From positions 6,064 through 11,641 of the forward strand of contig DDBK01000140.1 in the NCBI GenBank assembly GCA_002333095.1: 5,578 bases of DNA, written 5' to 3'. Shown here one piece after another: positions 1 to 5,578 of this stretch. The translations under genes and the position numbers were made by a program. Numbering within the stretch: the stretch's first letter is position 1; every line of letters begins with the position of its first letter. The notes under the pieces are model-generated. The model saw only the letters and a list, made by a program, of their open reading frames with translations, was not told the DNA's origin and did no database searches. Origin of the DNA: Cellvibrionales bacterium UBA2034 (lineage in GTDB: Bacteria > Pseudomonadota > Gammaproteobacteria > Pseudomonadales > UBA7239).

Positions 1-599
1 TCGACAAGGCCAATGGTGACAGAGGGGTGGCAATTTATACACGCCAGATGCCCAGGGCTGTGATGCAGGGTTTTGGCTACAACCCGACGGTTGACCTTGA
101 TGGTGCGTATATCCGTGCGGACTATGAACAATTGAGTGTGGTGTCATTGTTGACGCCCCATGCCACGGTTGATCCGCAGGCACTTGAAGACAAGATGCGC
201 TTTCTTGACCAGTTGCACGGGCACTTCGAGAAGATCAGCAATAAGCGGCGCAAATACATTTTCTGCTGCAACTGGAACATTGTGCACCAGAAGGCAGATG
301 TCCAGAACTGGGAAGCAAACCAGACAACACCGGGTTTTCTGCCTTTTGAACGCGAGTGGCTGAATGGGCTGTATAACGAGCTGGGGTATGTGGATGCCTT
401 GCGGGTGGTCAGTGGTGAGCGTGATATCTACAGCTGGTGGCCGTCTGGCACGGTTGGGCAAGGCGATGGATGGCGCGTCGATGCACAGGTTGTGTCGCCG
501 GAATTTTCTCCTTACGTACAAAAAGTGCAGCACTACCGCGACCAGGTTTTTTCCAGCCACGTGCCATTGATTGTCGATTACGACATCGATATTTATTGA
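1..599 (+). CDS. crc: Crc-like protein of the exodeoxyribonuclease III (EEP) family, 3' part only
   Basis: The gene is cut by the left edge: the reading frame is open from base 3, and the in-frame GTG at 27 lies inside a conserved family block (GVAIYTR), so it is not the start. About 198 codons remain; the family is about 260 residues, so the N-terminal ~60, including the metal-binding Glu, are missing. Blocks shared with Pseudomonas Crc, as I remember that sequence, include HQKADVQNW, PGFL with ERxWL, LGYxDALR, SWWP and the C-terminal PLIVDYD. Active ExoIII enzymes are Mg-dependent AP endonucleases and 3'-5' exonucleases. Here the Tyr109 position is Leu (150-152), the Asp151 of GDxN is Asn (CNWN, 270-278), and the Asp258 of SDH is Ser (SSH, 552-560); Asn153, Asp229 and His259 equivalents remain. 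Crc has comparable losses and acts with Hfq in translational repression rather than as a nuclease. The fold is certain; a Crc-like role is inferred. The stop is TGA 597-599, and the next gene, rph, is convergent. Confidence 0.5.
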   Translation, partial: DKANGDRGVAIYTRQMPRAVMQGFGYNPTVDLDGAYIRADYEQLSVVSLLTPHATVDPQALEDKMRFLDQLHGHFEKISNKRRKYIFCCNWNIVHQKADVQNWEANQTTPGFLPFEREWLNGLYNELGYVDALRVVSGERDIYSWWPSGTVGQGDGWRVDAQVVSPEFSPYVQKVQHYRDQVFSSHVPLIVDYDIDIY

Positions 600-602
600 T
601 GG

Positions 603-620
603 GCGGGCGTTGATGCCCGC
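603..620. terminator. GC-rich hairpin between convergent genes, possible shared terminator
   Basis: A perfect 6-bp stem, GCGGGC (603-608) with GCCCGC (615-620), closes a 6-nt loop. It starts 3 bp after the Crc-like stop codon and lies 26 bp beyond the rph stop codon, the usual place for a terminator serving two converging transcripts. Neither side carries a real T tract: the + strand continues with a mixed AT stretch (624-634) and the - strand with an A/T-rich stretch inside the Crc-like gene. It is therefore an imperfect intrinsic terminator, or simply an RNA 3'-end stabilising stem. Confidence 0.5.
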
Positions 621-646
621 GTCACATATATCTCTTCAGCATTTAC

Positions 647-1366
647 TCAATGGGACAATGCCGTTTTTTGTGCGGCGACCAGCTCGACTATCCCTTTTTT
701 TGCCAGTGCAAGCATCGATTCGAATTGCTCAGCACTGAAAGGTTGGCCTTCAGCAGTACCTTGCACCTCGATAAAGCCGCCATCCTCCCCCATCACCACA
801 TTCATGTCGGTTTCGGCAGTGGAGTCTTCCGGGTAATCCAGATCCAGCACAGCATGCCCTTCATAGATGCCGACGGATACAGACGCAATCATGCGGATGA
901 TCGGGTTGTCGTTGACCATCTTTTTTTGCTGCATGACGTTGACAGCATCTGCCAGGGCGACACATGCACCGGTAATGGATGCGGTACGCGTGCCGCCATC
1001 TGCCTGGATAACATCGCAATCTATCACGATGGTGTTTTCACCCAGTTTTTTCATATCAATTGCGGCGCGCAATGAACGGCCTATCAGGCGCTGGATTTCC
1101 ACGGTGCGCCCGCCTTGTTTGCCGCGTGCCGCTTCGCGGTCCATGCGGGAGCCGGTGGAGCGTGGCAGCATGCCATATTCAGCGGTGATCCAGCCGCGAC
1201 CTTCGCCTTTCATGAAACGGGGCACACCTGCGGTGACGCTGGCGGTACAAATCACTTTTGTGTCGCCAAACTCGACCAGCACTGACCCTTCAGCATGACG
1301 CGTGTAGTGACGTGTGATCTTGATGGGGCGTAGCTGGTCGGCTTGACGGCCGCTGGGACGGTTCAT
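647..1366 (-). CDS. rph: Ribonuclease PH (tRNA 3'-end phosphorolytic exonuclease)
   Basis: This 239-residue protein matches RNase PH over its full length (E. coli 238 aa). The enzyme is a cytoplasmic ring-shaped hexamer that uses inorganic phosphate to remove nucleotides downstream of the CCA end of tRNA precursors and also degrades structured RNA. Visible signatures are the N-terminal MNRPSGR, the block [15 protein letters not shown] (24-38), [12 protein letters not shown] (59-70), [16 protein letters not shown] (85-100) with the substrate-binding Arg, [11 protein letters not shown] (124-134) with the phosphate-binding Arg127, and [13 protein letters not shown] (180-192) with the metal-site acids Asp181 and Asp187. 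All expected catalytic residues are present. An upstream in-frame ATG at 1396 was rejected: it overlaps the TATAAT box, its ten extra residues are not family-like, and the ATG at 1366 has a GAGGA ribosome binding site. The gene is divergent from the aldolase gene and convergent with the Crc-like gene. Confidence 0.5.
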   Translation of the reverse strand: MNRPSGRQADQLRPIKITRHYTRHAEGSVLVEFGDTKVICTASVTAGVPRFMKGEGRGWITAEYGMLPRSTGSRMDREAARGKQGGRTVEIQRLIGRSLRAAIDMKKLGENTIVIDCDVIQADGGTRTASITGACVALADAVNVMQQKKMVNDNPIIRMIASVSVGIYEGHAVLDLDYPEDSTAETDMNVVMGEDGGFIEVQGTAEGQPFSAEQFESMLALAKKGIVELVAAQKTALSH

Positions 1367-1373
1367 GCAAATT

Positions 1374-1378
1374 TCCTC
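1374..1378 (-). promoter_or_regulatory. Ribosome binding site of rph
   Basis: GAGGA on the - strand sits 7 nt before the ATG at 1366. It is a strong Shine-Dalgarno sequence at near-ideal distance and decides the start of rph against the upstream ATG at 1396. Confidence 0.5.
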
Positions 1379-1394
1379 ATTAAAAGTGCTACGC

Positions 1395-1400
1395 ATTATA
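1395..1400 (-). promoter_or_regulatory. -10 box of the rph promoter
   Basis: A perfect sigma-70 TATAAT on the - strand lies 28 bp before the rph start codon, predicting a leader of about 20 nt that just contains the GAGGA ribosome binding site. No good -35 hexamer is seen at 16-18 bp (the sequence there is near CCATCG), so the promoter may be weak or activator-dependent. The call rests on the -10 box and its position. Confidence 0.5.
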
Positions 1401-1474
1401 CGGGCTACTCACGCAGTCGATGGACTCTAAATGCAATAATATGCAACTTGTCGGCAGGTGATGGGAAAGAAACG

Positions 1475-3454
1475 ATGCAAAGTGGCTGGAATGATCAGGA
1501 AGCAGCAGCGTGTGGCAATGATTGGCTGGCGCAGCGTGTCTATACATCGCGTTTGCTGGGACGCGAACCTTCACTCGTATTGCATGGCGGAGGCAATACG
1601 TCAGTAAAAGCCTCCCGGCGCAATATTCTGGGCGATGACGAAGAAATCCTTTATGTCAAAGGTTCCGGTTGGGATCTTGCCACAATAGACGCGGCGGGAT
1701 TTGCAGCCACGCGTCTTTCAACGTTGCAGCGATTGGCGACATTGCCTTCATTGTCGGACAGCGACATGATGAGAGAGTTGAAAGCTGCGTGCACGGATCC
1801 TGCTGCACCAACGCCATCGGTTGAGGCTATCTTGCATGCCATCATACCTTTCCGTTTTGTTGATCATACACATGCCGATGCGGTAGTGGCGATCAGCAAT
1901 ACGCCCGGCGGTGAAGAAACATTGCGTAACCTGTATGGCAGTGACGTTTTGATACTCCCGTATGTCATGCCTGGTTTTATATTGGCCAGGCAAATTTATG
2001 AAGCAACGCAGAACGTTGACTGGTCAACCCTTAAAGGGATTGTGTTGTTGCATCATGGCGTCTTTACATTCCATGCAGAAGCAAAATCCAGTTATGAAAA
2101 TATGGTTGCGATGGTAGATCGCGCCGAACAGTATTTACAGGAAAATGGGGTTTTTTCCATTGCATGCACAGGGGAATACCTGCCAGTTACAGAAGATTTC
2201 TTGCAAGTGGCGAAGATGCGAAAACAGGTATCGGATCTGGTCGGGAAACCGATGTGTGCCCGTTGGGATTTTTCGCCAGAAGCAACCGGCTATAGCGTGT
2301 TGGATAATGTGTGGGATATTGCTGCGCGCGGCCCGCTGACGCCTGATCACGTGCTGCACACCAAGCGCACAGCGGTAGTGGTTGATAACGATAGTGACAG
2401 TGCTACCGAACAATTTTCACAACAGTACCGTGAGTATTTTGACAGGCATAACAATGGACAGTTGACCTGTCTGGATACTGCTCCGCGCGTGGCTGTGTGG
2501 AAAAATCGCGGCATGTTGTATTTTTCGCCGAATGTGAAGCGATTGCGGGTAGTGCAGGATATAGCCAGCCACACACGCCGTGCGGTGCAATGGGCAGAGG
2601 CGCTCGGTGGGTGGAGCGCACTACCGGAAAAAGATATTTTTGAACTGGAATACTGGGAGCTGGAACAAGCCAAGCTGAAATCTTCGGCAATTGCTCCCGC
2701 CCTTGAAGGCAAAGTGGCAATCGTGACAGGTGCAGCATCGGGTATAGGTCGAGCGTGTGTGGAGTTGTTGGTAAAGCGTGGCGCTTCAGTCGCCGCGCTC
2801 GACATCAACCCGCAAGTGGCCACGCAATTTCCGATGGAACAGGTATCGGGTTTTGTTTGTGATGTAACCGATCCGGCAAGCGTACAGCATGCCGTGCAAA
2901 AGACAGTGCAACAGTTTGGCGGTATCGATATTCTCGTCAGCAATGCCGGGTATTTTCCGGCATCTGCAGCAATAGAAGCGCTGGCAGACGATGTGCTGGA
3001 TAAATCCCTGCAGCTTAATTTCACATCACACGTTGCGTTGCTGCGTGAATGTATTCCTTACTTGCGCATGGGGTGCGAACCGGCGGTGGTGGTCGTGGCG
3101 TCGAAAAATGTGCCCGCACCTGGCCCGGGTGCGATGGCTTATTCCAGCGCAAAAGCGGCATTGACGCAGATGGTACGCGTTGCAGCACTTGAGTTGGGGC
3201 AGTTCGGCATCCGTGTGAATGCGGTACATCCGAATGCTGTCTTTGATACCGGTATCTGGGACGAGAAAACCTTGCAGGCGCGCGGAACGGCTTATGGTAT
3301 GACAGTGGCAGAATATAAAACCAGCAACGTGCTGAAAAAAGAAGTTACTTCTGCGTGCGTGGCAGAATCTATTGTGGCTTTATGCGGGAAAGAATTTTCG
3401 TGTACAACCGGTGCGCAGCTGGCCATTGATGGCGGCAACGATCGCGTTATCTGA
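1475..3454 (+). CDS. Bifunctional class II aldolase / short-chain dehydrogenase (RhaD/YuxG-type fusion)
   Basis: The 659-residue protein has two enzymes in one chain. Residues about 15-230 are a class II zinc aldolase domain: HGGGNTS (37-43) for phosphate binding, a candidate catalytic Glu117, zinc ligands His131 and His133 in DHTHAD, and a third His in LHHGVFTF (His194). Residues 231-405 link the domains. From about 410 comes a classical SDR: TGAASGIG (418-425), an acidic residue after beta-2 (Asp443, favouring NAD), CDVTD (462-466), NAG (490-492), Asn515, Ser543 and YxxxK (Tyr556, Lys560). Characterised relatives cleave rhamnulose-1-phosphate to DHAP and lactaldehyde and then convert the lactaldehyde with the SDR domain. 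No rhamnose isomerase, kinase or transporter is present here, so the substrate is unknown; another deoxy-sugar phosphate is possible. ATG 1475 was chosen because the frame open upstream (from TTG 1343) runs antisense into rph and is not family-like; a purine-rich GGGAAAG precedes it. The gene ends 11 bp from the convergent phoR stop codon. Confidence 0.5.
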   Translation: MQSGWNDQEAAACGNDWLAQRVYTSRLLGREPSLVLHGGGNTSVKASRRNILGDDEEILYVKGSGWDLATIDAAGFAATRLSTLQRLATLPSLSDSDMMRELKAACTDPAAPTPSVEAILHAIIPFRFVDHTHADAVVAISNTPGGEETLRNLYGSDVLILPYVMPGFILARQIYEATQNVDWSTLKGIVLLHHGVFTFHAEAKSSYENMVAMVDRAEQYLQENGVFSIACTGEYLPVTEDFLQVAKMRKQVSDLVGKPMCARWDFSPEATGYSVLDNVWDIAARGPLTPDHVLHTKRTAVVVDNDSDSATEQFSQQYREYFDRHNNGQLTCLDTAPRVAVWKNRGMLYFSPNVKRLRVVQDIASHTRRAVQWAEALGGWSALPEKDIFELEYWELEQAKLKSSAIAPALEGKVAIVTGAASGIGRACVELLVKRGASVAALDINPQVATQFPMEQVSGFVCDVTDPASVQHAVQKTVQQFGGIDILVSNAGYFPASAAIEALADDVLDKSLQLNFTSHVALLRECIPYLRMGCEPAVVVVASKNVPAPGPGAMAYSSAKAALTQMVRVAALELGQFGIRVNAVHPNAVFDTGIWDEKTLQARGTAYGMTVAEYKTSNVLKKEVTSACVAESIVALCGKEFSCTTGAQLAIDGGNDRVI

Positions 3455-3465
3455 TAACGATAAAA

Positions 3466-4749
3466 TTATAGGACGCAGGAGGCGGGAAACCTGCAGGTGA
3501 ATGTGCTGCCTTTTCCAGGTGTAGACACAATGTCCAGTTGGCCATCGTGGCGCGCTAATGCGTGTTTGACGATGGCAAGCCCAAGGCCGGTGCCGCCATC
3601 CGCCCGCCCGCGCCCGGCATCGACTCGGTAAAAGCGTTCAGTCAGCCGTGGAATATGCACAGCTGCAATGCCTTGCCCCTGGTCAGTGACTGAAAAAAAA
3701 GCGCCGTCATTGTCTGTTCCCCAGTGCAGACGGACTGTTGAATCCGGTGGAGAATAACGCAGTGCATTCGTGACCAGATTGGCCAGTGCGCTGTGCAACT
3801 CGTTCTTGTTGCCCATCAAATGCAGGGCAGGGCCTTCGAGAACAATCCGGTGCTGCGGCGAAATAAGCAGTGCGTCATCACGCAACCCCTCTGCCATTCT
3901 CGATATATCAACAGCCGCTTTATGTTGTTGCTCGGTATTTTTATTTTCCAGCTTGGACAGCAGCATCAGGTCATCTACCAGATGTTGCATACGTGCCGTT
4001 TGTTCCTGCATATGGTTAATGGCTTTGTGCCATTGGGGTGAAATATTCTCACGCTGGTCTTCCAGTGTTTCAAGGTAACCCTTCAGCACTGTCAGTGGTG
4101 TGCGCAGTTCGTGCGAGACATTGGCGACAAAGTCACTGCGGATTTTTTCCAGTTTTTGCAGGCGGGTCACATCGCGTATTACCAGCAATTTTTCATTATC
4201 GCCAAATACATTGATCTGTATTTCCAGAAAGCCATCGCTGCTGACAGGTGAGTGCAGTGTCAATGGTTCGGCATACTGTTCCTGTTGATAGTAGGAAACA
4301 AATTGGGGATCGCGCAGCAGGTTTGTGAGTGGCTGTTGTCTATCCGTTTCGTGACGCAGCCCGAGCAATTTTTCTGCGGATGCATTCCAGAACTCGATCT
4401 GGCCGCGATTATCCAGCAACACGGCGCCGTCCTTCAGTGCTGCTGTTGAATCCTGCATACGCGTCAGCTGTTGCATCAGATCCTGTTGTTGAGCCGCCTG
4501 TTGTTTGCGCATGCGGTAGATAGCATCAAAGATATCGCCCCAGATACCGCTGCTGGAAGGAGGTGGGCGATCACTATGGCGAGATAGCCAGATATAAAAA
4601 CGCTGCATCTGGCGCAACAGGAAAATGCCATAGAGTGTGCCGCCAATGATCAGGCACCAGGCTACTGCCCCGACCAGCCAGCCAATGAAGCCGCAAAAGC
4701 TGACCAGAAAGATGATGCGCTGTATTTCTGTGCGTAGGCCGCGATACAA
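3466..4749 (-). CDS. phoR: Phosphate regulon sensor histidine kinase PhoR
   Basis: This 427-residue inner-membrane sensor kinase partners PhoB, phosphorylating it in low phosphate and dephosphorylating it in high phosphate, with the signal coming from the Pst transporter and PhoU. Order of parts: two closely spaced membrane segments (about 12-27 and 28-45) with almost no periplasmic loop, as in E. coli PhoR; a charged, proline-containing linker (RPPP at 61-64) and a Gln-rich helix (83-95); a PAS domain (about 100-195); the H-box FVANVSHELRTPLT (207-220) with phosphorylated His213; the N-box with Asn328; the G1 box DQGQGI (356-361); the F-box LTERFYR (369-375); and the G2 box GGTGLGLA (385-392). 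Every catalytic motif is intact. The start is TTG: no ATG, GTG or TTG precedes it in frame back to phoB, later starts would delete the membrane part, and AGGA lies 9 nt upstream. It follows phoB by 41 bp in one operon; pst and phoU are not in the window. Confidence 0.5.
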   Translation of the reverse strand: MYRGLRTEIQRIIFLVSFCGFIGWLVGAVAWCLIIGGTLYGIFLLRQMQRFYIWLSRHSDRPPPSSSGIWGDIFDAIYRMRKQQAAQQQDLMQQLTRMQDSTAALKDGAVLLDNRGQIEFWNASAEKLLGLRHETDRQQPLTNLLRDPQFVSYYQQEQYAEPLTLHSPVSSDGFLEIQINVFGDNEKLLVIRDVTRLQKLEKIRSDFVANVSHELRTPLTVLKGYLETLEDQRENISPQWHKAINHMQEQTARMQHLVDDLMLLSKLENKNTEQQHKAAVDISRMAEGLRDDALLISPQHRIVLEGPALHLMGNKNELHSALANLVTNALRYSPPDSTVRLHWGTDNDGAFFSVTDQGQGIAAVHIPRLTERFYRVDAGRGRADGGTGLGLAIVKHALARHDGQLDIVSTPGKGSTFTCRFPASCVL

Positions 4750-4758
4750 ACTGGATGA

Positions 4759-4762
4759 TCCT
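4759..4762 (-). promoter_or_regulatory. Ribosome binding site of phoR (supports TTG start)
   Basis: AGGA on the - strand lies 9 nt before the TTG at 4749, inside the 41-bp phoB-phoR gap. It is the only Shine-Dalgarno-like sequence near the membrane-domain start and supports translation from the rare TTG codon. Confidence 0.5.
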
Positions 4763-4790
4763 GATGAGGTTCTTGAAGGGCGGGTAGAGT

Positions 4791-5510
4791 CTAGTTGTGG
4801 GTGGAGAAGCGGTAGCCCGTGCCGCGCACAGTCTGGATCAGCGCGTCATTGTTGCTGGGCTCCAGAGCCTTGCGCAGGCGACGGATGTGCACATCCACCG
4901 TACGTTCGTCTATGTAGACGTTACCACCCCAGACATGGTCGAGCAATTGCGCACGTGTATAGGCCCTTTCAGGATGCGACATAAAAAACTCCAGCAGGCG
5001 GTATTCGGTTGGCCCGAGCTCCACCGGCTTGCCGTCGCCTAGCGCCCGGCGGCTGACACGGTCCATGGTCAGGCTGCCGGCGATAAGGGGTTCTTCGTTT
5101 TCCGTGGTGCTGCTCCGGCGCAGAACGGCCTTGACGCGTGCTGTGAGCTCGCGGGTCGAGAAAGGCTTGGTGATGTAGTCATCAGCGCCGGCATCAAGGC
5201 CCTGGATACGGTTGTCTTCCTCGCCTTTCGCCGTGAGCATGATCAGTGGCAGGCGGGCCGTCAGTTCGTGGCGACGCAGGCGGCGGGCGAGTTCCAGGCC
5301 GCTGGTGCCCGGCATCATCCAGTCCAGCAGGACCAGATCCGGTTTTTCGTCGATGATCAATGCATGCGCTTGCTGGGCGTTATCGGCACGCAGGCAGTGG
5401 AAGCCGGCGAGCTCCAGCGAAGTGCAGATCATATCGGCGATGGCGTGTTCGTCATCGACAACCAGGATAGTGGCGGTGTCAGCAGCTGTGTTCATCGGGG
5501 CATGTTCCAT
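4791..5510 (-). CDS. phoB: Phosphate regulon response regulator PhoB (OmpR family)
   Basis: PhoB is the DNA-binding partner of PhoR. Once phosphorylated it dimerises, binds Pho boxes and recruits sigma-70 RNA polymerase through its wing/loop contacts. In this 239-residue protein the receiver domain (about 14-130) has the acidic pair Asp19/Asp20 (VVDDE), the phosphoacceptor Asp63 (LLDWMMPG), Thr93 (MLTAKGEEDN) and Lys115 (TKPF). The winged-helix domain (about 137-236) has GPTEYRLLEFF, the VWGGNVYIDERTVDVHIRRLRKAL region holding the recognition helix (quoted here as VWGGNVYIDER then TVDVHIRRLRKAL), and the wing GTGYRF. The sequence closely resembles Pseudomonas PhoB. The start is uncertain: ATG 5510 gives a tail about 10 residues longer than E. 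coli PhoB, while ATG 5495 (234 aa) is also possible; neither has a strong ribosome binding site. It is first in the phoB-phoR operon and follows a Pho box, implying autoregulation. Confidence 0.5.
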   Translation of the reverse strand: MEHAPMNTAADTATILVVDDEHAIADMICTSLELAGFHCLRADNAQQAHALIIDEKPDLVLLDWMMPGTSGLELARRLRRHELTARLPLIMLTAKGEEDNRIQGLDAGADDYITKPFSTRELTARVKAVLRRSSTTENEEPLIAGSLTMDRVSRRALGDGKPVELGPTEYRLLEFFMSHPERAYTRAQLLDHVWGGNVYIDERTVDVHIRRLRKALEPSNNDALIQTVRGTGYRFSTHN

Positions 5511-5540
5511 GACTCATCACGTTAAAAGCAACGTCCATCC

Positions 5541-5546
5541 ATTACG
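5541..5546 (-). promoter_or_regulatory. Probable -10 element of the phoB promoter
   Basis: CGTAAT on the - strand (4 of 6 matches to TATAAT) begins exactly 10 bp after the first two Pho-box repeats, the same spacing as at E. coli phoA. It predicts transcription starting about 20-25 nt before ATG 5510. As usual for Pho promoters, no -35 hexamer is needed because PhoB occupies that place. Confidence 0.5.
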
Positions 5547-5574
5547 CTACAGTTTTGTTACAAGAACATGACAC
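5546..5574 (-). promoter_or_regulatory. Pho box (PhoB operator), three 7-bp repeats
   Basis: On the - strand GTGTCAT (5574-5568), TTGTAAC (5563-5557) and CTGTAGC (5552-5546) are separated by the 4-bp spacers GTTC and AAAA, so each repeat begins 11 bp after the last. The Pho-box consensus is two CTGTCAT-like repeats with a 4-bp AT-rich spacer. The first two repeats are correctly placed relative to the -10 element; the third is a weaker match (CTGTAGC) that overlaps the first base of the -10 element and may be an extra half-site. The box is 36 bp before the phoB ATG, implying that PhoB activates its own operon. Confidence 0.5.
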
Positions 5575-5578
5575 CCGG

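Larger units (their letters stand above)
1365..1480 (+). repeat. Four ATGCAA words across the divergent rph/aldolase intergenic region
   Basis: ATGCAA occurs at 1365-1370, 1431-1436, 1441-1446 and 1475-1480. The two middle copies are exactly 10 bp apart, about one helical turn. The outer copies overlap the rph and aldolase start codons, so those may simply reflect coding sequence. The 108-bp gap (1367-1474) must hold the promoters of both genes. For the aldolase gene the best -10 candidate is AATAAT at 1435-1440, embedded in this repeat pair, without a recognisable -35 box. A regulator operator is possible but unproven. Confidence 0.5.

Noticed and set aside
144..560. A 138-codon open frame on the - strand opposite the Crc-like gene
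   Set aside because: Entirely antisense to a conserved ExoIII-family frame; no family resemblance and no ribosome binding site noted.
639..669. Stem GCATT (639-643) / AATGC (657-661) followed by six T (664-669) as a + strand terminator
   Set aside because: The stem is only 5 bp, AT-rich, with a 13-nt loop; the T run is the complement of Gln-Lys codons near the end of rph. Marginal stability makes it unconvincing.
650..1298. Two open frames on the + strand opposite rph
   Set aside because: Shadows of the conserved RNase PH frame; compositions are unlike real proteins (Cys/His-rich, low complexity).
1343..1474. N-terminal extension of the aldolase from TTG 1343
   Set aside because: The extra 44 residues are not family-like, run antisense through the rph start region, and would require transcription from within rph.
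2347..3024. A 225-codon open frame on the - strand opposite the aldolase-dehydrogenase
   Set aside because: It is Ser/Cys/Thr-rich with no recognisable domain and lies fully antisense to a gene with clear motifs on the + strand.
3475..3494. GCAGG / CCTGC inverted repeat just inside phoR
   Set aside because: Only 5 bp with a 10-nt loop and no T tract; it is coding sequence for the PhoR C-terminus.
5479..5517. A 12-codon out-of-frame ORF starting ATG 5517 (- strand) overlapping the phoB start, as a possible leader peptide
   Set aside because: Too short to separate from chance, with no strong ribosome binding site or regulatory codon bias.

Overview
The window looks like chromosomal backbone DNA from a gammaproteobacterium of roughly Pseudomonas-like ancestry; a related betaproteobacterium cannot be excluded. 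The evidence is the strong resemblance of the PhoB and PhoR proteins to their Pseudomonas and E. coli counterparts, a Crc-type protein next to rph (in Pseudomonas crc also lies close to rph and pyrE), and a proteobacterial RNase PH. Base composition is close to balanced. I see no mobile element, tRNA, rRNA or CRISPR array.

Layout: (1) 1-599, + strand, the 3' part of a gene for an ExoIII-fold (EEP family) protein whose visible catalytic residues are largely substituted, as in the RNA-regulatory protein Crc. (2) A short convergent gap with a GC-rich hairpin. (3) 647-1366, - strand, rph (RNase PH), with a perfect TATAAT box and a strong ribosome binding site that fix its start. (4) A 108-bp divergent intergenic region carrying repeated ATGCAA words. 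(5) 1475-3454, + strand, a long two-domain enzyme: an N-terminal class II (zinc) aldolase domain fused to a C-terminal short-chain dehydrogenase. (6) Only 11 bp later and convergent, phoR (TTG start) and phoB on the - strand, in the transcriptional order phoB-phoR. (7) At the right edge, upstream of phoB, three 7-bp repeats at exact 11-bp spacing, which read as a Pho box followed by a -10 element at the canonical 10-bp distance.

Functionally, phoB-phoR is a complete phosphate-starvation two-component system, probably autoregulated through the Pho box. RNase PH is itself phosphate-dependent, but nothing in the sequence places it under PhoB control. The aldolase/dehydrogenase stands alone, with no sugar isomerase, kinase or transporter beside it, so its substrate is open. 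The observations most worth a second look are the Crc-like loss of the nuclease active site, the triple-repeat Pho box, and the orphan aldolase-dehydrogenase fusion. I did not find a clearly undescribed multi-gene system; the window is mostly well-known housekeeping and regulatory genes. [Form note: the original answer gave no feature confidence values; the 0.5 in every feature is a placeholder required by the schema, not an estimate.]
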